DNA from: Ferruginibacter sp.
Lineage (GTDB): Bacteria > Bacteroidota > Bacteroidia > Chitinophagales > Chitinophagaceae
DNA: 28,945 bases
Direction of reading: 5' to 3'
Assembly (NCBI GenBank): GCA_025357775.1
Contig: JANXOQ010000287.1
Span: 1 to 28,945, forward strand
The notes beneath the pieces are model-generated. The model made no database searches. It had not been told where the DNA came from and saw nothing but the letters and a program-made list of their open reading frames with translations. Numbering within the stretch: position 1 is the stretch's first letter; each line of letters begins with the position of its first letter. The translations under genes were made by a program, and so were the position numbers. This document shows, in pieces, positions 7,901 through 15,951 of this stretch.

Positions 7901-9836
7901 CAATGGGGTATCATATGTATGGACGTTTGGAGATGGCCCTGCAACAGTAACCGACTTTAGTACTTCGCATACTTATAATGTAGCAGGCAATTTTGCAGTA
8001 AAACTCGTAACAACAAGTGCAGGGGGCTGTTTTGATACAAAAATCTTTAACGTAATGGTTGCTGGGCCATCAGGTACTTTTTCTTATACACCTTTAATTA
8101 GCTGTAGTCCATTGCTTGTAAATTTTACTACAACAAATATCATTGCTGTTGATACAAGTTTTTTATACGGAGATGGTAATGGTGGAAAGCAATTAAGCCA
8201 CCTTTACAAAATAAACTTATTAAACGGTTTAATGGTAGGAGATTATACACCCATAATGGTATTAAAAGATGCTGCAGGCTGCGTTGTAACTGTAATTGGT
8301 TCTCAACCCGTACAAGTAAAAGGAGTAATACCAAGCTTTGCACAAGATACTTTTAAACTTTGTGGAAGTGGTAATATAGCATTTACCAGCGCATTTATAA
8401 GTAATGACGTAATAACTACGTATGCTTGGAAATTTGGTGATATTGTACCTGGCCCAGAAGGTACTTCTTCATTGCCTACTCCTTCATATTTTTATCCAAC
8501 CACAGGTTTATATTACCCAAAACTGCGTATTACAACCGCAACTGGGTGTTTTGCAGATACTACAGCACCAATACCAACAAGGGTTGTAAAAATACCCGAT
8601 ATTGTTGCTGACCAACCTAGCAATAAATGTGCAATTGCCACATACAGTTTTAATGCGGCAAACCTTGTAAACCCAGATACTTCTGCTATTACATGGAAAT
8701 GGAAATTTACAAACGGAAATACTGTTGTAAATGCAAACGGCGTTAGCCCCAACAATGTAATTTTTGATATAGCTGGTATTTATTTAGATACACTTATTGC
8801 TATAAATAGTACTGGTTGTAGAGATACCGCTTACAATAACTTTACAGTGTATCCAAAACCTATTATTGATGCAGGTATAGATACTTTTTCTTGCAAGGAT
8901 AAAGGCGTAAACTTAACTGCTAATGGTGCACTTTTTTATACATGGTCTCCTTCTGGTTTATTTGGAGCAACTATACTTGCAAACCCTAATGTACTTACAG
9001 AATACACTGTGGAAGGAACAAGTGTAAATGGTTGTAAAAATACGGACAAAGTAATAGTAGATGTAATAAATCCTTTCATAATGCAAAGCCCATTAGATGC
9101 TAAAATTTGCGAAGGATCATCTACAATATTAAACTCAATGGGGGCTGAAAATTATATATGGAGCCCACCTACTGGGCTAAGTGCCACTTTTGGAAACCCT
9201 ATAACTGCAAAGCCAGATACAACAACAATTTATACTTTAATAGGTATTGGTAAAAAAGGCTGTTTTTCAGATACATCTACTATAAGGGTAGACGTATTCC
9301 CTAACCCTGTAGTAAATGCTGGGCCTGATAGGGTATTAAATGTTGGTGAAACAATTACACTTGTGCCAATACTTTCCCCAGATATTACGGAAGCAGTATG
9401 GACACCATCTATTGGTATAGTAAACAGAAATTTTCCTTCTATAACCATTAGACCGAACCAAAATATTATGTATACAGTAACAGTAAAAAACCCTGCTGGC
9501 TGTACAGCTATAGATATTGTAAATATTAAATTGCTTTGCAATGATGCTAATATATTTATGCCAAATACTTTTTCGCCAAATGGAGATGGAAATAATGATA
9601 TTTTTTACCCAAGAGGAAAAGGCATTTATTCAATAAAACAACTGCGTATTTATGATAGATGGGGCGAAGAAGTTTTTGCAAGGTATCAATTTACAGCTAA
9701 TGATTTAAGCAAAGGCTGGGATGGAACTTTTAAAGGAAAAACCTTGCTGCCAGATGTATATGTTTATATGATGGATGTACAATGTAATAATGGGGAAACA
9801 ACTACTTATAAAGGAAATGTAGCATTGATAAAGTAA
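4920..9836 (+). CDS. Giant PKD-repeat surface protein with CHU_C (type B) type IX sorting domain
   Basis: A 1638-aa secreted protein. Residues 1-25 are a signal peptide ending ...STKAQ. Residues 29-1313 hold 15 tandem PKD-type domains of about 80-90 residues, most with a W-x-FGDG or W-x-F core and an ending like GTYxVKLxVTxxxGC. Residues 1314-1539 hold three Ig-like domains with a YxWSPxxGL core. Residues 1540-1638 are the gliding-motility-associated C-terminal domain (CHU_C): PNTFSPNGDGNNDIF, IYDRWGEEVF, GWDGTFKGK, PDVYVYMM and YKGNVALIK. Such tails direct proteins through the type IX secretion system. The PorP/SprF gene follows after 112 bp, the usual pairing for this class. Fourteen of the 15 PKD domains carry a cysteine near each end, probably a disulfide. 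A role in adhesion or gliding is likely from the family but not shown here. Confidence 0.93.
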   Translation: MSAKSLFKFIYILIFSCFFGNSTKAQLTADFSTSTPTFGCEPFLQVNFKDLSTGGAISWKWYFGTNPNPVILQDPTYLFTTAGLYTVKLVVTDAAGNTSTKTKVNYIEVFGKPTVVFTGIPTVGCIPLPVQYTDNSITGQGATTITSWAWDFGNGAPQPLAGQQNPVRIYNSASSFNVTLTVANDKGCISTLSKPAYIVTAAKPTASFISSAPVGCTSPQTINFTNTTLGGPYTYQWDFNNNGTNFIPTSTSANPSNSFTTGTYNVKLVVTNSIGCTDTTTAQIIIGSLVANFTAPLNTCVGKAVNITNTTLPAPTSAAWDFGDGTTSTGISPVKTYTTAGTYTIALTSFFSTCQNSTTKNITVFANPSAAFNAAPLSDCKPPLTVNFTATTAGAAAYEWHFGDGGSSSLENPSHTYVSYGLFTDTLIITNTNGCKDTVIKISHIKIQKPSVTILGIPSRGCAPLTQIFTASVSSVNAVIGYEWFKNNVLFSTLASPTEIFAAGTYDIKLVITTAGGCTESTTVPQGIRAGTKPNAGFVGAPLQVCAFLPIQFTDTSSGNPDYWEWIFDPPNGFIGSGERDFNQNPAHIFEDTGYYTITLIVSNNGCRDTATFINYVKVLPPIAKFRFVPNCISRFERTFIDESIGADTWLWDFDDVPSGVVNNTSSIPSPTHIFSAPGNYQVKLTVTNITTGCFYTKILPVVIANELAVFTASKLEFCKNDFTSFTATSINATSQILSYHWYFGDGTDIITPSNIITHTYTTSGNKTIKLIIKDVNGCLDSITKIDYIKVYGPIANFTTPNVGTCKSTNIVFNDLSTTDGIHTISPWIWTFGDDGTNNISFVAPPFVHQYTAAGTYSVKLKIMDSFGCSDSIIKPNYITVTAPVANFTASETISCQGKNINFTNSSSGVGNTYAWNFGDVPSGALNTSNVVNPFHIFNQDGIFNVTLVVTDANGCLDTKTIIITIGNPVANFTVVNPSNACPPVVASFINTSTNGVSYVWTFGDGPATVTDFSTSHTYNVAGNFAVKLVTTSAGGCFDTKIFNVMVAGPSGTFSYTPLISCSPLLVNFTTTNIIAVDTSFLYGDGNGGKQLSHLYKINLLNGLMVGDYTPIMVLKDAAGCVVTVIGSQPVQVKGVIPSFAQDTFKLCGSGNIAFTSAFISNDVITTYAWKFGDIVPGPEGTSSLPTPSYFYPTTGLYYPKLRITTATGCFADTTAPIPTRVVKIPDIVADQPSNKCAIATYSFNAANLVNPDTSAITWKWKFTNGNTVVNANGVSPNNVIFDIAGIYLDTLIAINSTGCRDTAYNNFTVYPKPIIDAGIDTFSCKDKGVNLTANGALFYTWSPSGLFGATILANPNVLTEYTVEGTSVNGCKNTDKVIVDVINPFIMQSPLDAKICEGSSTILNSMGAENYIWSPPTGLSATFGNPITAKPDTTTIYTLIGIGKKGCFSDTSTIRVDVFPNPVVNAGPDRVLNVGETITLVPILSPDITEAVWTPSIGIVNRNFPSITIRPNQNIMYTVTVKNPAGCTAIDIVNIKLLCNDANIFMPNTFSPNGDGNNDIFYPRGKGIYSIKQLRIYDRWGEEVFARYQFTANDLSKGWDGTFKGKTLLPDVYVYMMDVQCNNGETTTYKGNVALIK

Positions 9837-9948
9837 TAATAAACTATTGGCTAAAATAATGCCACTTAAATAAAACAAATGTTGAAAAACTTCGTTTTAT
9901 AATTAATCTAAAATAAAACAGTGTGTAAATAATACACCAACAATCTGA

Positions 9949-10983
9949 ATGAAGCCTATTTTGCTCAAATATATTATTCTGTTTGCAATCGTAACAGTTG
10001 CTAACAAAGTAAGAGGGCAGGATATACATTTTTCACAATTATTTGAAACGCCTTTTTTGCGTAACCCTGCGCTTGCTGGTTTATTTAAAGGAGATATTAG
10101 AATACAAACCGTTTATAGGTCTCAATGGAATCAAGTTACAGATGCTTACAGCACCGTATCTGCCAATATGGAGTATAAATTACCTGTAGGAAACGCAAAT
10201 GATTTTTTGACCTTTGGCGGTCAATTTTTGTACGATAAATCTGGTACTGTAAGTTTAACTTCTACACACATATTGCCTACTATAAATTTTCACAAATCAT
10301 TAAGCACAGAAAAAAACAGGTATTTGTCGCTTGCTTTTATGGGTGGCTATGTACAAAAAAGTATAGACCAAAGTAAAGTAAGTACAAACAATCAATATTT
10401 TAATAGTACATATAATCCTTATTCTTATAATGGTGAGCCATTTACAAGTGGTAATTATGGATTTTTTGATGGCAGTGTAGGCCTAAGTTTCAATAGCCAA
10501 TTAGGGCAAAATGAAGACAATAATTATTACGTAGGTATAGCATATCATCATTTTGCAAAACCAAAAAAACTTTCTTTTTATGATAATGTAACAGCAGAAC
10601 TTACGCCAAAAATAGTAGCTTCTGCAGGTTTACGCATGAGTCTTACAGATTATTCATTTATAACTTTTGAGGGAGACTATAGTAAGCAAGGGCCAACAAC
10701 CGAAATAATTGGGGGCTTGTTGTATACCTTAAAATTAGATGATATTGAAAACCCCATATACCTTATACACGGAGGAGCATACTTAAGAGCAAATGATGCC
10801 ATAATACCTGTAGTAAAGTTGGAAACAACCCCAATGGCTTTTGCAATTAGCTACGACATTAATATATCAGGACTAAAAAAAGTAAGTAACAATAGAGGGG
10901 GCTTTGAATTATCTATTTCTTACAGAAAATTTTTGGAAAGGGATAATAGCACAAGTAAATCTCTAAGATGCCCGAAGTTTTAA
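9949..10983 (+). CDS. PorP/SprF family type IX secretion membrane protein
   Basis: A 344-aa outer-membrane protein. A signal peptide covers about residues 1-23 (ending VRGQ). It is followed by the family hallmark DIHFSQLFETPFLRNPALAG, where the NPA(L/F)AG block is near-invariant, and then by YRSQWNQV and many amphipathic beta strands to the end, consistent with a beta-barrel. Proteins of this family associate with the type IX machinery and are commonly encoded next to CHU_C-tailed cargo; SprF is needed for SprB secretion in Flavobacterium. Its position directly after the PKD/CHU_C gene points to a dedicated partner. The 3' end meets the convergent LytTR gene with 3 bp between stops, and no separate terminator is visible. 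Confidence 0.92.
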   Translation: MKPILLKYIILFAIVTVANKVRGQDIHFSQLFETPFLRNPALAGLFKGDIRIQTVYRSQWNQVTDAYSTVSANMEYKLPVGNANDFLTFGGQFLYDKSGTVSLTSTHILPTINFHKSLSTEKNRYLSLAFMGGYVQKSIDQSKVSTNNQYFNSTYNPYSYNGEPFTSGNYGFFDGSVGLSFNSQLGQNEDNNYYVGIAYHHFAKPKKLSFYDNVTAELTPKIVASAGLRMSLTDYSFITFEGDYSKQGPTTEIIGGLLYTLKLDDIENPIYLIHGGAYLRANDAIIPVVKLETTPMAFAISYDINISGLKKVSNNRGGFELSISYRKFLERDNSTSKSLRCPKF

Positions 10984-10986
10984 GTG

Positions 10987-11763
10987 CTAAAATTTCTCCG
11001 CCCATTCTTTAAAATCTGATACTTTTTCTCGGCTCACAATTATCTCCTCTAATGTTGTAAAGTTTCGGATTATTATAATTAATCTGCTGTTATCGTAAGG
11101 TTTTACTTGTTCTATTGCATCTATGTGTACAATTATTTTTCTATTTGCTCTAAAAAACTTTTTTGGGTCTAAAATTTGTTCTAGTTTTTCTATAGTAGCA
11201 TTTTTAATATATTTCTTCCCATCTCTTGCAACAAGGTATACAATTTTATTATCTGCTACAAAATAAGCTACATCTTCTACGGGTATAAAATAAGTTCGTT
11301 GTCCTACTTTTGCCAAAAACCGAGTTTTATATTTAACTGCTATATCGTCTTGCATTTGTTGCAAGAGCAAAGTATAATCTACTACTGGCAAATTGGTATT
11401 TTGAGTTTTTGTAAGATTATTATATTTTAAAAATGCATTAGCTAAAGTTTCAGCTGTTATCGGCTTTAAAATATAATCTATACTAAACAAGCGGAAGGCA
11501 TCTAGAGCATACTGATTATATGCTGTTGTAAATATAATGGGTGCTGTAGTTTTTACTTTTTTAAATATTTCAAAACTATGCCCATCTGCTAGTTGTATAT
11601 CTACAAATAATATATCTGGGTGTTTGTTAGTTTGTAAATAATCAACAGCATCCTCTACAGTTTCTAAAAATGCTACAATATTAATATCCTCATCATATTT
11701 TTTTATTAAAATTTGTAATCGTTCAGATGCTAATAATTCATCTTCAATAATAACTACGTTCAT
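10987..11763 (-). CDS. LytTR family response regulator
   Basis: A 258-aa two-component regulator. Residues 1-118 are a receiver domain: acidic pocket E7/D8, phosphoacceptor D55 in ILFVDIQLADG, T79/T80 and K100 in the IDYILKPI motif. Residues about 155-258 are a LytTR DNA-binding domain, with VEDVAYFVADNKIVYLV and FFRANRKIIVHIDAIEQV typical of the AgrA/LytR/AlgR-like fold. The sensor kinase gene lies immediately upstream on the same strand with a 169-bp gap. LytTR proteins bind pairs of short direct repeats spaced about two helical turns apart; a matching repeat lies at 14085-14117 upstream of the FAS1 gene, which is a candidate target only by inference. Confidence 0.93.
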   Translation of the reverse strand: MNVVIIEDELLASERLQILIKKYDEDINIVAFLETVEDAVDYLQTNKHPDILFVDIQLADGHSFEIFKKVKTTAPIIFTTAYNQYALDAFRLFSIDYILKPITAETLANAFLKYNNLTKTQNTNLPVVDYTLLLQQMQDDIAVKYKTRFLAKVGQRTYFIPVEDVAYFVADNKIVYLVARDGKKYIKNATIEKLEQILDPKKFFRANRKIIVHIDAIEQVKPYDNSRLIIIIRNFTTLEEIIVSREKVSDFKEWAEKF

Positions 11764-11932
11764 TTTAAAAGTTGATGGTTGAAAATTGAAAATTATTGAA
11801 ATTTTTTATAAATCTAAAGGTTTAAAATTATTAGATAGGCAAAGCTTATAAAGTCTAATTCTCTAAACTCATAGGTTAAAAAGTTCTCAGTCTTTAAATA
11901 TTATTTTAATGTTTGATAGAAAAACTAAATTA

Positions 11933-12958
11933 TTAATCTAGCAATAACGGCAATATTACTTTAAAACTTTCTGTGCTTTTTTCTACCAACACTTCTTTCC
12001 CACTTACCAATTTATATCTTTTTATAATATTTTTAAGCCCTATTTCTGTGGAGTTTTCTACTATTTCTCTAAGTTGTAAATTGTTGCTTACGGCAAGCGT
12101 ATGGTTGCCATTGGCATATAGCAAAATATTTAATGGCTTGCTACGGCTTGCAATATTATGTTTAATAGCATTTTCTACTAGCATTTGTAAAGATGCTGGT
12201 ATTATTAGGCTTTCGTTATATTTTTCAGGTATATCTATTTTAATATTGAGGCCTACAGCAAATCTTTTTTCTAATAAAAATATATAAGGTTTTATAAATT
12301 CTAGCTCCGTTTGCAAGGTTACCAGTTCTTTTTCTTTGTTGTTTAGTATGTATCTGTATACTTGCGAAAATGCTTCTATAAATTTATTTGCATCTTCGTT
12401 ATGCTGCATCACTAAAGAAGATAGAACATTAAGATTATTAAATAGAAAGTGAGGATTTATTTGACTTTTTATTAATTGTAATTCTGCCTGTGCAGTTATG
12501 CTTTTTAGTTCTTCAGCTTCTACAAATTTTGTTTTGTATTCTTTAAAATAAAATAAAATAGCATTTAATAAATGAAAAAGTAAATTGATAAGTACTGTAT
12601 AAATTAAATTTAGTTTTAAAGGGATAAAACTTTTAGAAAGCGTAAGATTGTGCAATAATATACTTTCGGCCAAAACCAATGCAGTAGTAAGCATAAACAT
12701 GATTGTACCACAAGCAACAAAAAAATAAACCAATACTCGTACTTTATTGCTACTATCCTTTATTCTTTTTACAAAGAAAGTTTCAAGCAGCCTTGCAATT
12801 TCCCAAACAAATAAGGTAACTAAAGTAATTGTACCAAGGGCATAGTACCACTCTATATTAATGTTAAAATATTTATATACTTCGCACAACACTGTGCTTA
12901 CGTAGGTTAATAAGGCTAGTAAAAAAATAAAATAATATCGATATTTATGATTGAACAT
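11933..12958 (-). CDS. LytS/YehU-type sensor histidine kinase
   Basis: A 341-aa membrane kinase, partner of the adjacent LytTR regulator. Four membrane helices fill residues about 8-26, 39-57, 76-100 and 115-137, with no large extracytoplasmic sensing domain. Then comes a short coiled segment and the His_kinase (PF06580) block SQINPHFLFNNLNVLSSLV with phosphorylated H170. The ATPase part shows the N box VENAIKHN (N263) and a degenerate glycine box around IGLKNIIKRY (G308), with a compact end at residue 341. This architecture is standard for Bacteroidota LytS-like kinases. The gene lies downstream of the FAS1 lipoprotein gene, from which it is separated by the hairpin terminator at 12978-13020, so it should have its own promoter in a gap of about 80 bp. 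Confidence 0.92.
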   Translation of the reverse strand: MFNHKYRYYFIFLLALLTYVSTVLCEVYKYFNINIEWYYALGTITLVTLFVWEIARLLETFFVKRIKDSSNKVRVLVYFFVACGTIMFMLTTALVLAESILLHNLTLSKSFIPLKLNLIYTVLINLLFHLLNAILFYFKEYKTKFVEAEELKSITAQAELQLIKSQINPHFLFNNLNVLSSLVMQHNEDANKFIEAFSQVYRYILNNKEKELVTLQTELEFIKPYIFLLEKRFAVGLNIKIDIPEKYNESLIIPASLQMLVENAIKHNIASRSKPLNILLYANGNHTLAVSNNLQLREIVENSTEIGLKNIIKRYKLVSGKEVLVEKSTESFKVILPLLLD

Positions 12959-12977
12959 TAGTAGTAGTAAAATAAAT

Positions 12978-13020
12978 AAGCATCAACAGTTTAACAAAAA
13001 GAATGCTACTGTTGATGCTT
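12978..13020 (-). terminator. Perfect 13-bp stem-loop after the FAS1 gene
   Basis: AAGCATCAACAGT (12978-12990) pairs with ACTGTTGATGCTT (13008-13020) around a 17-nt loop. On the minus strand it follows the FAS1 stop by about 20 bp and leads into a T-rich stretch (TTATTTATTTT). It is a probable intrinsic terminator separating FAS1 from the kinase gene. Confidence 0.75.
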
Positions 13021-13041
13021 AAAGATAGAGATTAAAAAATA

Positions 13042-14028
13042 TTATAACAATACCTTATCAATTACATGTACTACGCCATTTGTAGCTACAATATTAAACG
13101 TTGCTGAAGGCGTTGCAGTAATAATATTTGCTGGTGTAGCAGTTGAACCTGTTATTTTAACACTAGTACCTGCAAAAGACAATGTTTGTTGTGTACCTCC
13201 TGTAGATGCAGGTAGATTAGCAGTATTGGTAATTGGTGCAACCACAACAGATAAATCGCTTGCAAATACGTTTGTAGGTAGTACATGAGCCAATACAATT
13301 TTTCTTACAGTAGCAGAATCTGCGGCTGTGATTGCTGCTGGCGACGCAAAACCTGCTGCCCTAAAAGCATTGTTAGTAGGAGCAAAAACCGTGAATTTAC
13401 CAGCGCCAGATAAAGTAGGAACTAATCCAGCTCTAGATGCAGCTGCAACCAATATAGAAAAAGTTGTATCACCTACAGCAATACCTGCAATAGTTTTTGT
13501 AGGAGGTATTAATACAGCATTTATAACATGTATAATGCCATTATCTACATTTACGTTCGCTACAATTACTTTCACACCATTTAAAAATACTCCATTAGTA
13601 TTACTAGATGCAAATAAACTCTTAGTATTTAGAGTAGTTACTGCGTCAGAAGCAGGTACAGCTGAAGAGGCTACTTTTGTACCTAGTGCATGGTATAAAA
13701 TAATTGCTCTAGCAGTTGCAGTGTCTAATGTATTCACAAGTGCATCTGTACTTAAGCCAGCAGCTCTAAATGCAGCATTATTTGGTGCAAACACAGTAAA
13801 AGTTCCAGCACCAGATAATGTACTAGCTAATCCAGCTTTTTTTACCGCTGTTAACAACAAAGAAAAACTGGTATCTGCAGATACATAACTTGCAATTGTT
13901 ACAGGTGCTGGTACAGGTGTAGGCACTGGTGTAGGTGCAGGATCATCTTTTTTGCAAGATGATAAAGTTACTATCGTACCAATTGCGGTCACGAATAATA
14001 ATTTTTGAATTGTTTGATAAATTTTCAT
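13042..14028 (-). CDS. FAS1 (fasciclin) domain lipoprotein with two domains
   Basis: A 328-aa envelope lipoprotein. The lipobox LSSC places the lipidated cysteine at C25; the following KKDDP fits the K-(D/E)2 pattern reported as a surface-export signal for Bacteroidota lipoproteins, so it may face outward. A Pro/Thr-rich linker (PTPVPTPVPAPV) precedes two FAS1 domains at about 44-176 and 180-328. Each carries both FAS1 boxes: TVFAPNNAAF (78-87) with NGIIHVINAVLIP, and TVFAPTNNAF (213-222) with NGVVHVIDKVLL. FAS1 domains mediate adhesion or matrix interactions; no enzymatic role is implied. It is paralogous to the lipoprotein at 19443-20447. A 12-bp direct repeat with 21-bp period lies 57-89 bp before the start codon. 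Confidence 0.93.
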   Translation of the reverse strand: MKIYQTIQKLLFVTAIGTIVTLSSCKKDDPAPTPVPTPVPAPVTIASYVSADTSFSLLLTAVKKAGLASTLSGAGTFTVFAPNNAAFRAAGLSTDALVNTLDTATARAIILYHALGTKVASSAVPASDAVTTLNTKSLFASSNTNGVFLNGVKVIVANVNVDNGIIHVINAVLIPPTKTIAGIAVGDTTFSILVAAASRAGLVPTLSGAGKFTVFAPTNNAFRAAGFASPAAITAADSATVRKIVLAHVLPTNVFASDLSVVVAPITNTANLPASTGGTQQTLSFAGTSVKITGSTATPANIITATPSATFNIVATNGVVHVIDKVLL

Positions 14029-14084
14029 AAATTTTATATTTTCTGTAATGTAAAATGATGTGTAAGAAATTATTGTGCCAAGTA

Positions 14085-14117
14085 GAGTGAATTGTGCAAA
14101 ACCTGGAGTGAATTGTG
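14085..14117. promoter_or_regulatory. Direct repeat with 21-bp period upstream of FAS1 gene
   Basis: GAGTGAATTGTG occurs at 14085-14096 and again at 14106-14117, exactly 21 bp apart, which is two helical turns. On the minus strand it reads CACAATTCACTC twice, 57-89 bp upstream of the FAS1 ATG. Tandem sites on one DNA face suggest an operator. The geometry fits LytTR-type binding, but the assignment is inference. Confidence 0.45.
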
Positions 14118-14228
14118 GTTATTTAGTAAAAATTTTTCTTTCGAGTAATCAATAAAGAGGAGTTTTCAAAAGATAAATGAAAATTTGCATTGTGAAATTG
14201 AGCTGTTAAATAATTCTTTTAAAACTAA

Positions 14229-15146
14229 TTATTTATTTGGTAAAAAAATCTCTGCAATCATGCAGCGAACTCCACCACCACCTATAGTTTCAATAGTTGG
14301 TATTAAAATTGGTAATAGTTCGTAATAAATTTTAATTATATTTTTTTTATCCTCTTCTAAACAATCATAAGCTCTTTGTGAAAGCACTACTATATTTTTA
14401 TTTTTATTGGTTTTTAGCTCCAGTACATTACATGCAAAATTGTGCATTTGTATAAAACTAACATCAATAATTATGTGCTTGGTATAAAAAAATGATTGTA
14501 ATACCAATTCCTTATCTTTTGGGTTTGTAATACTATCTAAACAAATAACCACAATGTTTTCTAAAACACAAAGCATTACATTGGTATGGTATATTGATTG
14601 ACCATTTTGGTTATAAGCATTGAAATATATTGGTTGGTAGCCAAGTTTACTGCATAACTGTACAAAAATATCTTTATTTGTTCTTGGGGATAAACATGCA
14701 TACGCAATTTTATGCACATGGTTAAAAACGATGCTCCCAGTGCCTTCCAAAAATTTATTTTCTTTTTCATAGATAGAAAAATCAATAATGTTTTTTACTA
14801 TAAATTTTTCTTTAAGCGTTTCAATTACATCTAATCTTCTTTCACAACGCCTATTTTCTGCTAGCATTGGGTACAATATTATAATGCCATCTGCATGAAA
14901 ACTTACCCAATTATTTGGAAAAATTGCATCTGGCTTTACAGGGCTTACAGTATCATTTATAGTGGTAACATCTACACCAATAAAATTTAAGGCTTCTCTT
15001 AAATTTTCAAACTCTTTAAACACTTTGGTGGCTACACATCTACTGTCTTCATCTATGCTATTTTGAAATGAATTGCTTACAGCAGTTTCAGTATTAAAAA
15101 GAAAATTAGTTGGGCGAATAAGTAATACACTATTAGTACTTTGCAT
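14229..15146 (-). CDS. ctlX: Citrulline utilization hydrolase (CtlX) / amidinotransferase-fold protein
   Basis: A 305-aa guanidino-modifying enzyme fold protein. The whole CtlX-type signature is present: KPDAIFPNNWVSFHADG (D73), ILYPMLAENRRCERR, the LEGTGS motif with E134, YHTNVML with H187, and the catalytic cysteine C295 in GGGGVRCMIAEIFLP near the C-terminus. The Asp/Glu-His-Cys set is that of the arginine deiminase/amidinotransferase superfamily. Named members hydrolyse citrulline to ornithine; the substrate here is not proven and could be another guanidino or ureido compound. It is the last gene of a three-gene minus-strand operon (GNAT, methyltransferase, CtlX), with 9 bp to the methyltransferase stop. 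Confidence 0.85.
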   Translation of the reverse strand: MQSTNSVLLIRPTNFLFNTETAVSNSFQNSIDEDSRCVATKVFKEFENLREALNFIGVDVTTINDTVSPVKPDAIFPNNWVSFHADGIIILYPMLAENRRCERRLDVIETLKEKFIVKNIIDFSIYEKENKFLEGTGSIVFNHVHKIAYACLSPRTNKDIFVQLCSKLGYQPIYFNAYNQNGQSIYHTNVMLCVLENIVVICLDSITNPKDKELVLQSFFYTKHIIIDVSFIQMHNFACNVLELKTNKNKNIVVLSQRAYDCLEEDKKNIIKIYYELLPILIPTIETIGGGGVRCMIAEIFLPNK

Positions 15147-15155
15147 AATATAATG

Positions 15156-15932
15156 CTACTTTTTTATTTTAATTTGCATTGCATAATTGTAAGTGTCTAA
15201 TGAAGTAATTACTATTTTGTTTGTATCTGCAAAGTGTAGATATGAATACAATTTTTCTTTTGTAAATCGCTGACTCCAAAAACCTTCTTTAGTAGCAGTA
15301 AAAGTATCTTCATTACTTGTTATAACCGTCATGCCCATTTTATTGTACGACTCTTCTTGCTTTTGCCTTGTGCTTTCATTGTCTATATAACAAGCTCCTA
15401 ATAATAATGCCCCACCTTCATTTAATAAATTATATGCGGAATAAAAAACAGTATCAAATTTTTCATTTTTTGTAAGGTCTAATATTTCTTCTGCATTTTT
15501 ATATGTATCAAAACAAAAATTATCAGGATAAAAATTGCCAGGGGTAAACCATGTACAAATTACTAAGTCATATTTTTTTTGTAAAGTTGATAATGCTGTT
15601 GCTTCAAATAAAAAAGCAGTTGCTTTATTTTGTATGTTATGCTTTATAATGTTTTGGTTTGAAATATCTACACAAGCCTGAGCATTATCTGTACCATCGT
15701 AGGTGGTAATCATATCCCAAATTTCTTTTACACCACATAGGTGCATAGGTATTCTTGCATTGCCTATGCCAATATCTAAAATAGAAATGGGAGCATTTTT
15801 AGCAATTGCTAACTCTGTAATTACTTTTTTTAGTTCTATAAATTCTGCCCATTGTGCTTGTATTAAATGTTCTGAAACAAAATTTAAATCAAAAGATTTT
15901 TGTACTGTATTAGCATTATCGTACATAGCCAT
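15156..15932 (-). CDS. Class I SAM-dependent methyltransferase, unknown substrate
   Basis: A 258-aa cytoplasmic protein. Motif I is ILDIGIGNAR (51-60), followed by the acidic motif II region TTYDGTD (77-82) and the strand-4 block YDLVICTWFTPGNF (121-134). These define a Rossmann-like SAM-binding fold. A helical N-terminus (1-48) and a C-terminal part with EGFWSQRFTKEKL are less typical and probably form the substrate site. I cannot assign a subfamily. The gene sits between a GNAT acetyltransferase (19-bp gap) and the CtlX-like hydrolase (9-bp gap), so it probably modifies the same small molecule or acts in the same pathway. A start at M3 is equally possible. Confidence 0.82.
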   Translation of the reverse strand: MAMYDNANTVQKSFDLNFVSEHLIQAQWAEFIELKKVITELAIAKNAPISILDIGIGNARIPMHLCGVKEIWDMITTYDGTDNAQACVDISNQNIIKHNIQNKATAFLFEATALSTLQKKYDLVICTWFTPGNFYPDNFCFDTYKNAEEILDLTKNEKFDTVFYSAYNLLNEGGALLLGACYIDNESTRQKQEESYNKMGMTVITSNEDTFTATKEGFWSQRFTKEKLYSYLHFADTNKIVITSLDTYNYAMQIKIKK

Positions 15933-15951
15933 AGCAAAATGTTTAAAAATA

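Noticed and set aside
5000..8860. Regularly recurring DNA motifs that could suggest a tandem repeat or CRISPR-like array
   Set aside because: They are codons for diverged PKD domains of about 80-90 residues inside one continuous reading frame; the units are not identical and have no spacer pattern.
13328..13888. 186-residue plus-strand frame, with an equal-length one at 19483-20043
   Set aside because: Both are antisense shadows of the paralogous FAS1 genes; their equal length reflects the shared domain layout, not a gene.
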